Assembly (NCBI GenBank): GCA_905147135.1
Contig: LR990053.1
Coordinates: forward strand, 8,506,501 to 8,570,500
DNA length: 64,000 nt
Reading direction: 5' to 3'
Origin: Blastobasis lacticolella
Lineage: Eukaryota; Arthropoda; Insecta; Lepidoptera; Blastobasidae
The notes under the pieces are model-generated. The model ran no database searches. It saw nothing but the letters and a program-made list of their open reading frames with translations, and had not been told where the DNA came from. Position 1 is the first letter of the stretch; the number at the start of each line of letters is the position of its first letter. The position numbers were made by a program, and so were the translations under genes. Below are positions 22,493-33,419 of this stretch, piece after piece.

Positions 22493-25043
22493 TTAAAAGG
22501 GATATCTGCGCTCGGTGTTCAGGCGGTACATACCGGTTCTGCGAAAAAAAGGAAAAAAAGGTTTTTCACTACACAGAAAAGAAAAAGAAAAGTTGCTTAA
22601 TATATGAAAACTTACAAAAGTTCAACATTTAACTAAAAATCAATTTTTTTTGTCGACTGTTGGTACGTTAGCACAGCTATTTTGCTGATTTTGTTTGTCT
22701 TGTGTTTGTTATTGACAGGCTAAGGTATATGAAAGAAGAAAAATCGTACGGGCATCGTTTGGGTAGATTAGGAGTAGTGTTTATTAAATTAAAACAATGA
22801 CAACGTAGTCGCGGCGGGCAGCAGATCATCTTAAGGCCTACAACCTATTCGTCGCCTAAGTGTAGTCCAATCGGGCATTATTTACTTTTATTGTACACTT
22901 GCGCCCCGCCCCGATTTCGCATTAGTAGTAACCTTAATAAACTAAAGACATCAACTTTACTAATAAATTACTCTGTCTATTGGTGAAAACTGTACGAAAA
23001 TTCGCTTAGTAGTTTTTAGTTTATCGAGAACAGAGATACAGACAGATAGATACGGCAAGGGATTTCGTTTCATAATAATAATATGTAGTAATATAATAGA
23101 ACTACGATAAGTCCGTATTTACTGACAGTAGTAAAAATTATAAAGTGTGGATGTGGCAATAAAAATTCAGTTATTTTATCACTATTAGCTTGATATTGTA
23201 CCTTTAGTTTGTCTAAATTAATCATGCTGAAAATTATCTCCCGCACTGCCTTTTTAATTGCTTTGCGAACTATTTAACTTTTATAGTAAGCAATTCGGAC
23301 TAAGCGTGGTGTTATTCTAGTGTTCAACATATTCCAAATAGTGAACTGTCACTTTATTGGTAAATATCTTAGTGATCAATGTTTTTTGCACACAATTTGA
23401 AACTTACCCAGTCTTCCTTAAATTATCATTACCCAAAGGTAGTGATGCGCCGGTGCAGGTGTTCCAGGTGATCTGCGTTGAGGTAGTGCATCGCCTGCCC
23501 ACCAGGTGGTTGTTGGTAACGGAGGAGGCGAACAACTCCCAGGAGCGGTCGTGGTTGCAAAGGCTGGTCAGGCAGCCGGGCTGCGAGTTGCCGCCGTTGG
23601 GGTAGAAGTCGACATCGGCGACGTTGGAGCCAATGCCGAGACCGCCAAGCCCGCCGTCGGTGTGGATGGCCTCCACGTACACTCCGTCGGAGGCGCGCAA
23701 ACGGGCGGTGTTGTAGTTCCATAGAGGACCAGCCGGGTCGAGACCTGTCGAGTTTATTTATCATAAATAAAGATGTACAAACAATCCGATTCTTACAATA
23801 TTTTTGGAAATAAGGTATCGTGAGTCACATACCAGTGACACGAGCTGCCCTGCCGCCGAGTGTTCTACCCGCGCTACCGACAGCGTGAGCTCCCAAACTG
23901 AAGCCAACCAGGTGCATCTGGTCGAAGGGCTGACCGGTTTGTTGGTTCAGGAACTGAAGGAACTGGCCGATGCCTTGGCCGATGGCGGGGACTCCACGCG
24001 CTGCAGTGGCATAGTCGCGGGCGGCGAGCGCTCTCCAGCACACCGTGATCACATTTACATCGCTCTTGTTCAGGTAAGCTATAAATATGAATTATAAAAT
24101 TTTTAGTAGAAACCTCACCAATTATTAATTATCTATTTCTATTAAAATCTAATTACTTACCGCGACGCACGGTAGGATTAGGGTCGGTGTAACGGCTGCT
24201 AAGCCACCCGTGGACGATAACAATGGTGGGAACGTTGGGGTTGAAGTTGGAGTTCCTGATGGAGTTGGCGTTGTTCAGAGTCAGCGTCTGGCTGAGCACG
24301 GAGTTACGCCTGCAAAATATTTCAATGATAAAATAGAACGCCTATTTTTGTATATCATCTACAAACACTATTTAGTATACAATTGATTATTTATGTAGGT
24401 ACGTTCCGTTCTTCGGGCTCGCTTGAAATGTAACTATATCATACCTTGTGAAGAGCAGATAAACATTGTTGTTAGGATTTCTTTCCACTTCGGCAACCGC
24501 TTCCATGTCAGGCTCGGCCATCAAGTCCACGGTGTGCATGTTGCCTTCGCCATCGGGCATCTGGATGAAGCGAGGGTATCTACCTTCGACCAGTACTTCA
24601 TCTTGAACTATTTCTTGTGCCTGCGGCACTTCTTCTGGCACTACAGCGCTGTACGCTATAATGTAAAAAAAGGTAAGTAAATAATGTTTATGATTTGAAA
24701 ATAGTAGAAAAATTATTACTTTTTTAGGATAACGGTGTTACATTTGTAAGTATGGTAAGGTTACGGGAAGATGTGAATAAGGAAGACTACAGTCAGTCAG
24801 GATAGAGGGATGGGGGAGGCATATGTCCAAAGTTAGACGGACATATGCCGAAGAAGAAAAAGAGAATGGTTAAAAGAAACTTCAAAGGTAAATATATTAG
24901 CACACAATAGGAACCCCTCTCTTTCAATCTGAAACTACGTTATAACACATTTTTAAAATAGAAAGAGACGTGCGTACACTGTATATACTCATCGCAACAT
25001 TACCTGCGGTGGCTATTAGGAGCAACAAAGCAACAGTCTTCAT
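22493..25043 (-). CDS. secreted pancreatic-type (neutral) lipase, copy C
   Basis: Six exons: 25004-25043, 24445-24655, 24161-24309, 23833-24078, 23408-23744 and 22493-22538, totalling 1029 nt (342 aa plus TAA). The signal peptide is MKTVALLLLIATA, as in A. The triad is Ser194, Asp218 and His280, with HGW at 117-119. Exons 1-2 and intron 1 follow copy A, whereas exons 3-5 share base changes with copy B (for example GAGGAGGCGAAC in exon 5 and CTGAAGGAACTGG in exon 4). The gene is therefore a mosaic of the other two. Intron 2 also shares an AGAACGCCTAT insertion with copy D. No damaging change was found. Function is inferred from the family, as for A. Confidence 0.95.
22845..23095. repeat. old retroposon relic in intron 5 of copy C
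   Basis: The fullest of the three intron-5 relics. It has the CGCCCCGCCCCGATTTCGCA core near 22901, a middle part ending in a GACAGATAGATA run, and GGCAAGGGATTTCG near 23055. Copies A and B each keep a different part of it. Confidence 0.5.
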
Positions 25044-25088
25044 TGTGGAATGATTGCAACGAACCTGTACGCTCTCAACAAAATATTG

Positions 25089-25095
25089 CTTTATA
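25089..25095 (-). promoter_or_regulatory. TATA box, copy C
   Basis: TATAAAG on the minus strand, 46 bp upstream of the ATG at 25043. Confidence 0.6.
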
Positions 25096-25217
25096 TTACT
25101 CTTTAATCTATACAGTACACATAGAAGATCTAGATAGTGATAGTAGGTAGTGGATAGTGAGATATCGTTTCTGATACGAAATCTTAATGATGATTTATTT
25201 GTTTTTGTAAACTGATA

Positions 25218-25487
25218 ATAATAATAATAATAAATTCGTGGACAAATTCACACAGCGCCATCTAACCCCAAACTAAGCAAAGCTTGTGCTATGGGTGCTA
25301 GATAACTGATATACTACTTAAATACTTTTTTTTAAATACATACTTATTATAAATAGAACACCCAGACCCGTAACAGAAATTAAAATTCATCATTTCAATT
25401 TCTGCCCGGCCGGGAATCGAACCCAGGACCTCATGCGTGGCAGACCGGCATGTTGACCATTGAACCACTCAGGTCAGGTCGTCAGGA
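25218..25487 (-). mobile_element. tRNA-derived SINE upstream of copy C
   Basis: On the minus strand the head carries a pol III A box (GTGGTTCAATGG, 25458-25469) and a B box (GGTTCGATTCC, 25413-25423) inside a tRNA-like segment. A unique body and a (TTA)n tail at 25218-25235 follow. The corresponding place upstream of copy A (near 3225) lacks it. A 5'-truncated relative lies at 44992-45085. Confidence 0.88.
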
Positions 25488-25489
25488 AC

Positions 25490-26320
25490 TATGATAGTTA
25501 CCTTAATACGGATAATATTAGAACAACGTAGTTATATTTAGGTAGGTACGTCACGCTTGCGCCGAGTCACTTCCTTGAATTGCGCGAGCGTGGTCCAAAT
25601 ATCGTGCGAGAACAATAGATACAGGTTGTAAAAACTCAATGTATGAATTTCTTTCTGGTCCGCGACTTAGGTTTAGTCAGTTGAATGGCCACGTGCTGTA
25701 CTGTGATTCTACTAATAGTGAGTCCAAAACATTTTCATCGGTCATTCTCAGGTGCCGTCGTACGGTGTTTTGAACATCCGCTTCTTGGATTTCTCGAAGG
25801 CCCTTCTTCCTGATACCGGCAGCTTTAATTACCTACCTATTTTCCACCTGTTCTTGGAGCTTACGCAGAATGTGACTAAATCAACGCAAGTGAGCCTCGT
25901 AACTCATCTTCAAGTCGACATGCCGGCAAAATATAAATATAATAGGCTTATCAAAATACCTAACCGTGTGTGGAGAGAAATGTTGGAAGGACGTGATGCA
26001 AATTGGACGGGGTCAGCGTATATGGGCAGGGTTTATTCTGTATGGGCGGGAACTACATATTTTACTCATGCCAACTGATAGTCGACATATGTGTCTATTA
26101 TCATTATGTTACCACAGTATTCGAGATATACATATGTTATTTTTTACAAGAATTTCGCTGAGAATTTGGTCTCCTGCCATCTCACCTGTCTAGGAGCTAC
26201 CTATTCCCTCTAACTTTAGTTTCAAGATTCGTGCCACATCCAGACATGCAGACACTCTACTTTGGTGACGTTTAGTTTCAAACCACTGTTTTCTAGCACT
26301 TCAACCACGTCCTTACTTTT
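25490..26320. other. 5' flank of copy C, paralogous to that of A
   Basis: The sequence aligns with 3240-3930 and, past the mariner insertion, with 5180-5295 upstream of copy A. Open frames such as 25752-26078 are not conserved between the two flanks and are not believed to be coding. Confidence 0.65.
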
Positions 26321-26734
26321 GTTTAAAGATCAATAGTCACCACGCGTCATGTTTATGTACCGACAAGCCCTATGGCTATGATCCTATTGAATAGGTTAGG
26401 GAGCATGAATACGCCCCGGGTCCTATTTATTTACACTGGATATTACTCTATGGTCGATAGCTTTCTAGTTCTTCATACAGGCTAGAGATTCTTTCTCTTC
26501 TTCACCGGTAATCGAGGTCATTCTTTTTCTGATTAGACGCTTTTTGTAATGACAACATCTAGTGGTGTTTATTTTAAATCAATGTGTGTTTAAGAGTTTA
26601 CACTCTTGAGCAAAACGCCGTCCAGGCCTATCTTTGTCACAATATCTAAACCTGCTGTCTCCATGTCATTGTCAGCTTTGTACCTTATAGCTTCTGCCAA
26701 TCCACAGTATCTAGTATCTATCTTTTTTTTTTAC

Positions 26735-26860
26735 TATTTGTCTAGCCAGGCATTTGACCGTCACCTCACCTGGTGGTAAGTGACGACGTGGCCGATGATG
26801 AAGCATGCCTGTCTAGGAACAAACAGCTTATTCACTCATGCCTTGAAGGTGTAATGCGTT
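26735..26860 (-). repeat. LINE 3'-tail repeat
   Basis: The segment CTCACCTGGTGGTAAGTGACGA, followed by GAAGCATGCCTGTCTA and GCCTTGAAGG, recurs at 57743-57860. Here it sits at the 3' end of the adjacent minus-strand LINE and is probably its 3' UTR. Confidence 0.6.
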
Positions 26861-28440
26861 CCATTCCTTGGCCGTATATTTTTTATACTCGGCCGCATTA
26901 TTAAGGTTGAACTAAAGCGTTTCGTGCGGATAGCTGAAAGATCCACCACAGAAGATGAAGCACTCGCCCGGATTGCGTCTCCCGATGGCGTTGTCGTCAT
27001 TTCCGCAGATATATTTCGAAAAGTCGGAACTAAGTGGAATAGACTCCGTTTAGCGGAAAACAATCACGCCTGTGTTTTGGTGGCATTGAACGACACTAGA
27101 TTGGCTTTGCCCTAATCGGACACTGCTTTGAGAGCTTCGTTCAAGCGACCAACCATGGCCTCTCGACAAGACTGAATATCGCCCCTGTTGGCTTTTGCCT
27201 CTGACAGATATCTATCCGTTACTGTGCTGTCGTCTGCGACACCCAAAGGTACCGGGTCCAAACAAATTGTTAGTATGCAACAGGAAAATAGTCGCGGGCA
27301 GAACCGACCACTGAGGAACTCCCGCGTCGATAGCCTTAAGATCAGACGTGTAACCGTCTAGAACTACACGGATTGATCGTTCACTCAGAAAATCCAATAT
27401 ACAGGTGCAAAAGTCAGTAGGAATACCGTATAAGGGAAGCTTGCTTAAAAGGACTGCGTGCCAAACCCTGTCAAAAGATCTCACTCCAAATATGAGTGGC
27501 ATACACCAGAAGGTCCCCAGTTGACCGACCACAGCGGAATCTGTACTGGTAGTGGCTGAGGAGATCGTTACCTTTAACATGCACGAGGAGTTTTTTGTTC
27601 AGTGCACGCTCCATAATCTTACAGAGTATGGAGCTGACCGAAATAGGGTGGTAGTTGGCAGGGTCTGCGCGGCTGCCCTTCTTGGGCACGGGCTGCACAT
27701 TGGCAAGCTTCCATGGCTTAGGTACGATTCCAGTCTTTAGTGAGAGCCGATACAGGCGCGTGAGAATAGGAGACAACTCAGGGGCACAACTACGCAGGAC
27801 TATTGCTGGTATACCATCAGGTCCAGACGAGAAGCATACCTCTCGCCAAGGATAGGATGAAAACTGTTGATTTGTATCGCCACACCCGTCGGGGGTTGCA
27901 TGGGCTTTGCTTGGGTGGGGAACAGACGGATACAGATTTCACCAGACAGTGGTCGGATGTATCCAGCGGTGCGGAAACCGATATTGAGTGCCTGTCCGGA
28001 TCAATTGTCAGCAGAAGGTCTAAGCAATTGGCGGAATGGGAGTCGACATCCGGTACCCTCGTGACGCAGTTTACTAACTGGGTGAGACCTAGCGACAGAG
28101 CTTGTTTACGCGCCTCTCCCCCAGCATGATTGGTCACCTGGTATGGGAAAAGCCACTCTTGGTGGTGGGCATTGAAATCCCACAGGATGACCAGCTGCGC
28201 CGCGGGGTAACAATCCCTCGCTTCATCCGCCACTTCAATGAGATGGTCACATAAACGAGTTGTCTCCTGGTCCCCGCTGTGTAAGCGATAAACGGAGGCA
28301 AATAGGATTTGCACTTGACCGGTATCCACAAGAAGCCACAAAATGGACAAACCAGACCCCTCAAAGCATCTGAGACGCCGAATGTAGATGTCGTCGCGAG
28401 CGTACACTCAGACTCAGGCACGAGGTACGAACCTGTGCTC
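26861..28440 (-). mobile_element. LINE with endonuclease and reverse transcriptase (Jockey/CR1-like), broken
   Basis: Reading the minus strand from high to low coordinates: an APE-type endonuclease (27817-28407) with LVILWDFNAHHQEWL and the terminal SDHCLV; RT fingers (27471-27776, PWKLANVQPVPKKGS and ANYHPISVSSILCKIMERAL); the palm with SFDRVWHAVLLSKLP and AGVPQWSVLPATIFLLH (27212-27500); and an NLVSFNATKTQ segment near 27090. Stops, a frameshift between the pieces, GDFN changed to WDFN, and loss of the FADD motif show that it is inactive. Confidence 0.85.
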
Positions 28441-28559
28441 GAGAGTATACCCTGGGTAGCTGAGGTATCTGCGTTTCAGTGAGGAACACTATAGTGTTTA
28501 GTGGGACCAGCTAAGCAGACCGCAACCTTGTCACCAACATTTTAGCTCTAGCTTTATTT

Positions 28560-29480
28560 ATTTATTTTACTCTTTATTGAACACAATATAACATAACTAA
28601 CAGGCAATACTTGTTTCTAAAAATATATTTTTTTCCAGCAGGCCTACAGAAGCGAGATTTTATAAAAGAAACGCCGGTACGACTTGCACAATATAGAATA
28701 AAAATAATTACGCTAGTAGATATATATGCATATACACACATCCTTAAATATATAGTTAATGCCTACATATATCATTATATAATAACTTGTAAAATAGTAT
28801 ACATACCTACATTATAAAATATCTACTTAGGACTAGAAATATAATGCTCTTTGACGCCTTCTCTTTTTAAAAGTAGGTAGTGACGGACTGTTACCTCATG
28901 TTGATGAGAGTTCTACAGTCTTGTAGCATGCACACTAAAATAGTAGGGAAAAAATCGGAAAGATGGATGGGGATGGCCAGTGACGTTTTACCAATTGAGG
29001 GTTTGTTCTGGTCTCGGGAGAAGTGAAAGAAATTACGGAGATGAGACGGAGCAGAGGGATTGTACAGGACATTAAAGAGGGTTGAAAGGATGTGAGCATT
29101 CCTGCGGTAGCATATATAGGGAGCCATTTGGGCTGTGATCGAAAACATGGTCAAACTTGCGTAGACAAAAGATAAATCCTAAACAAGCATTTTGGAGATG
29201 CTCAAGTTTTTTTAAAAGCTCTTCAGTGGTATCCAAATAGCAAGAGTCCGCGTAGTCAAGAATTGGAAGAAGGAGAGTATGTGCAAGAGTGGTCTTGGTT
29301 TTAAATGGCCGGAAGTATAGGAGACGTTTGAGTGAGTGAAGTGAAAAATAGATTTTCTTGCTGACCTCATTGGCGTCGGCCCAAGATAAATTGGAGTCGA
29401 TAATCACCCCAAGGTTTGATTTGCTTAAACGCGAAAGTGTGTTTTGTGAATTTTGTAGGTATCAATTAAGGCATGCTTAA
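28560..29480 (-). mobile_element. LINE 3' half (CR1/Jockey-like)
   Basis: The minus strand encodes an RT C-terminal region: IIDSNLSWADANEVSKKIYF, LLLPILDYADSCYLD (29072-29407) and then HILSTLFNVLYNPSAPSHLR (28891-29154) in another frame. AT-rich 3' UTR runs down to about 28560. It resembles, but is not identical to, the LINE remnants beside copies B and C. A frameshift divides the two parts. Confidence 0.75.
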
Positions 29481-29547
29481 TTTCAACTTCGTCTTCGTTA
29501 TTGACTCGGCTAAACATTTCAAGGTTCCATCATCTAGTTCCATCATC

Positions 29548-29692
29548 ACAGCCCATAACAATCTTCTGTAGAACTAACGGCGTCTCCCATGAAAGAGGAG
29601 GTTATTGTCATAATACCCACGCTCGGCAGGCGGGTTGGAGATCGCAGTATTTGCCTTGAAAACATTAGTCGCCTTGTACGACACCCACGAGC
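29548..29692 (-). mobile_element. SINE-like retroposon, truncated copy
   Basis: A member of the 5765-6019 family in reverse orientation (TCACAGCCCATAAC at the tail side, GTACGACACCCACGAG at the broken side). Its 5' third is missing and no target duplication could be recognised. Confidence 0.7.
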
Positions 29693-29729
29693 GTTTGAGA
29701 TTGGCGGCTGCGGGTCCAGCAGCCTTTTA

Positions 29730-30200
29730 AAAATTAAATTAGGCGGTGAACGGGCGTACTTGTGTCTTTATGGGGTTAAATTGGACTAGATTTTGTCTCT
29801 CCAATCGGAGATTCCAGTTAGAATACTCTCGATTTTGGACACAAGTAGATTACTACTTTCCTCCCTTATGGAACGAGAGATATTGGCACCACCCGTATAT
29901 AAGGCTTCTCCAGTAATGTCATCCGCTTAGCAATTAATGGCGTCCATGGAAAGCATATAACTGATATGAAGGAATAACAGACTTGAAGACAGCACCGAGA
30001 AACAGTCGTCCACTACGACTTTAATGCATTTGCTGGACAAAAGCTAGTTACCCATTTGTACAATCCCTCAGGATGGTAATTTCGATAGAAGACCCCTATG
30101 CCAGACCCGATCGAACGCCTTTCCCATATCTAGGCCAACAGAGAGTGTCCCACCTTGACTGTCAACAGCTTAAGCTCAATGGTGTGTTAGATACGCTAGA
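29730..30200 (-). mobile_element. decayed LINE reverse-transcriptase fragment
   Basis: The minus strand reads MGKAFDRVWHRGLLSKLPS (RT motif A, near 30110) and, after several stops, ADDITGEALYTGGANISRSI (motif C region, near 29910). It is a different, more degraded element than the LINE at 26861-28440, although of the same general type. Confidence 0.65.
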
Positions 30201-30319
30201 AGATCACTCTTTAATTTAATTTAATTTTTATTTATATTGTAGGATATCCAACAGCACAACATAATATATTGTCGCTCGTTGAGCGACTAAGACCATTCCA
30301 AAGAGCCCAAACACGATGG

Positions 30320-30430
30320 GGTTATCTTTTGCGTTCATTAGTTCCGACTCCATCATCAGACCAGCTCCATGGTACCATATTAATGCATTCTGATTCGAGT
30401 TACATAGTATGTATGTAATTTCTTTATTGC
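30320..30430. repeat. dispersed repeat end (RTE-3'-like)
   Basis: CATCATCAGACCAGCTCCAT, then ACCATATTAATGCATTCTGA and CATAGTATGTATGTAATTTC, resemble the 3' end of a common lepidopteran RTE-type repeat. The assignment rests on memory of the family and was not compared directly. Confidence 0.4.
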
Positions 30431-31525
30431 ATCAATTTATAACATTACAGGAAATAAAAATACATACATATAGAAAGAAAGAAAGAAAATATTTATTACA
30501 AAGGACGCCACAACATGATAATTTACATTTAATACAAAAAAAAGTACATAAAACACGGAGACAATTATAGGGTTCCCAGTGGCATTTTTCGTGGGCATCC
30601 AGCGTAAATGGCCCCTCCTCAGCATAATGTTATGGCCGTTTGCCGCGAACCACAACGCTGGTTTTCAGTGGGCCCCGTAATATCCCATATAATGCAAAGG
30701 CGATGCATAGTTATACCAAAATGGGATACCAACAAATGGTAGAAAAATGGTTTGCAAATTTTGACGGACGAGTTGCATACATACGAAAAAGGAAGTTAAA
30801 TAAAAGCTTGAAAAAAATAAAACCGACTTCAAATCATAAAAAAGTTTAAAATATGCTTTTTATTAAACAATAAAATTAAGTGAGATCAAATTATTTTTGG
30901 ACTTGGTGCCAGCACAGTAATGTTCGTCAGGGTAGGGGGTGAAACCTTTGGGGGAGAAGGAGGGTTGCTGTGTGGCACTGACTCTAAAAATTATAATATC
31001 TAACATCTCATTGTATGATACGAAAAGCTTCTTTTTTACTTTTTTGTTTGTTGAAGCCGGTGTTTTTTCAAAATGTTCTTTGGTATTTATGAAACTCATT
31101 TGAACTATTCCCTTCATGAAGGCCCTAGATACTATTCCAGTCGAAAAATTGCACTACCTACTATCTTCTAACTGCTAAATGTTAAAGAGTGTGGCTTAAA
31201 CATAAGTAGCATATGACAATGTGCCTAAAGTTTTCTAGTATTGCCTACAAATACTCCAGGATTGCATCATCCTGACCTGACCTGATCACCATAGGACCAC
31301 CCTTTTAAACAAAAAGAGTTACTTCGAAATCGGTCCACGCGTCTCCAAGTACCTAATAGTGGAACATACAAAAATAAATAAAAAATAAAAGGCAAATTGA
31401 GATCGTCCTCCTTTTTTAAGTAGGTCAAATGCAGAATGCTTTATCATTAATAAAATAAACAAATCCAAAGTTGTAGAAAAGTTGTATAATTCTTTAAAAA
31501 TGAGCTTACTTTTTTTATGGAACAT
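30431..31525. other. repeat-like DNA, no gene seen; 3' flank of copy D
   Basis: It holds a (GAAA)n run at 30473-30490 and an A-rich AAAACCGACTTCAAA segment near 30818 that recalls retroposon tails. The short plus-strand frame 30640-30849 shows no known domain. Nothing aligns with the 3' flanks of A, B or C. Confidence 0.45.
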
Positions 31526-33232
31526 TTAGTATGGGTAGTTTCCGTTGGTGTCCAGACGGAACATGCCGGATCTGAAAAGGGAAACATAAAATAGCTATTA
31601 GTAAAACGGATGTTCTACAAACTGTTAATAATATAAACTATAAATAAATAAAATAATTATTGTTAGAAAAGTTTATACTTTGTGATGTGGAAGTTTAACT
31701 AAGTATTGATGTAAAGTTCTCTCTTTATGTGGATAATATACAATAGAATACAAAAATCGAAAATGTGGTAGCTTTTTAAATATATTTCTCACCCAGTCTT
31801 CCTCAAGTCATCATTGCCCAAAGGCAGCTGTGCTCCAGAGCAGGTATTCCAGGTGATCTGCAACTGTGATGAGCATTGCCTGCCCACCAGGTGGTTGTAG
31901 GTGACGGAAGCGGCAAAGAGCTCCCAAGCGCGGTTGTGGTTGCAAAGGCTGAGCAGGCAGCCGGGCTGCGAGTTGCCGCCGTTAGGGTAGAAGTCGACAT
32001 TGGCGACGTTGGAGCCGATGCCGAGACCGCCGAGCCCGCCGTCGGTGTGGATGGCCTCCACGTACACTCCGTCGGAGGCGCTCAGTCTGTTGGAGCTGGT
32101 GGCCCATAGGGGACCAGCAGGGTCGAGACCTATAGCAGAAAATCAATATTATGTAAATGTAAAAGTAAATGAGCACAGTAGGTGGGCTGGTAGCAAGGAA
32201 GCATTTTTAAATAATGAGCCGGGTAAAAATATGGTTTGCTACATTTATAAAAAATAAATCGGAAACTCATTACGCACCAGTGACACGAGCTGCCCTGCCG
32301 CCGAGTGCTCTACCAGCGTTGCCAACAACGTGAGCTCCCAAACTGAAGCCAACCAGGTGCATCTGGTCGAAGGGCTGGCCGGTGACTTGGTTCAAGAAGA
32401 GCAGGAACTGGCCGACGCCCACTCCGATAGCGGGGACACCGCGAGCCGCGGTGGCGTAGTCCGAGGCGGCGAGTGCTCTCCAGCACACCGTGATCACGTT
32501 TACGTCGCTCTTATTCAGGTACGCTAATAATTTTAAAACCGTAATTAATATTCACCACACTGTAATATAAGTATCACATCTGAATCAGGAAATATAAATT
32601 TACTTACCACGACGAACGGTAGGATTAGGCTCCGTGTAACGGCTGCTGAGCCATCCATGGACGATAATAATTGTTGGGACGTTAGGGTTGAAGTTCGAGT
32701 TGTTGATAGAGTTGGCGTTGTTTATGGTCAACGTCTGGCTGAGCACGGAGTTACGCCTGCAAAATATATTAATGATAAAATAGAACGCCTATATTTGTAT
32801 TTCATCTACAAACACTGTTTACTATATAATTGATTATTTATGTAGTCTCCGATCTTCAGGCTGGCTTAAGTTGTAACTATATCATACCTTGTGAATAGCA
32901 GATAAACATTGTTGTTAGGATTTCTTTCCACTGCGGCAACCGCTTCCATGTCAGGCTCGGCCATCAAGTCCACGGTGTGCATGTTTCCCTCGCCATCGGG
33001 CATCTGGATAAAGCGAGGGTATCTACCTTCGACCAGTACTTCATCTTCAACAACTTCTTGTGCCTGAGGCACTTCTTCTGGCACAACAGCGCTGTAGGCT
33101 TTAAGTAAAAAATAAGAAATTAAAAAACATTCCTTTATGTTTAAAATTAAAATGCGATGCATTTTATATTGCAAATTACTTATTAAAATTACCTGCGCCG
33201 GCAAAAATGAGAAGCAGAACAGCAGTCTTCAT
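31526..33232 (-). CDS. secreted pancreatic-type (neutral) lipase, copy D (diverged)
   Basis: Six exons: 33193-33232, 32888-33098, 32608-32756, 32278-32523, 31793-32129 and 31526-31571. They total 1029 nt (342 aa plus TAA), with the same intron phases as A-C but a shorter intron 1 (94 bp) and intron 5 (221 bp). The signal peptide is MKTAVLLLIFAGA. The triad is Ser194 (GFSLGAHVVG), Asp218 (GLDPAGP) and His280 (CNHNRAW), with HGW at 117-119. Exon 2 is almost identical to A and C, whereas exons 5 and 6 differ clearly (ATSSNRLSAS after GLDPAGPLW; last exon SGMFRLDTNGNYPY). This uneven divergence suggests gene conversion of the 5' part. Intron 4 has a GTGCGT donor and intron 5 a GTGAGA donor, both acceptable. 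Confidence 0.95.
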
Positions 33233-33290
33233 TGTGTCACTGATTACACTAACGCGCGATGAATACACGTCGTAGTCTAAAAAATTGCCT

Positions 33291-33297
33291 TTTTATA
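33291..33297 (-). promoter_or_regulatory. TATA box, copy D
   Basis: TATAAAA on the minus strand, 59 bp upstream of the ATG at 33232. GATA motifs (CGATATA, ATCGATGATA) lie at about 33325-33352. Confidence 0.6.
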
Positions 33298-33419
33298 TTA
33301 TAATTAACGGATTAAAATGCTGATAACGATATACTTACCTATATCGATGATATTGTTCCATGGGTTGTTGCATTGTTATTGTGATATGGGCTACTATTAA
33401 TTTGTAAGTGCAATAAAAA

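Noticed and set aside
25400..25470. tRNA gene candidate (A and B boxes, minus strand)
   Set aside because: The tRNA-like part continues into a SINE body with a (TTA)n tail and has a truncated relative elsewhere, so it is a SINE head.
27817..28407. The 196-aa frame as a host nuclease
   Set aside because: The APE-type endonuclease is followed by reverse-transcriptase pieces in the same direction, so it belongs to a LINE.
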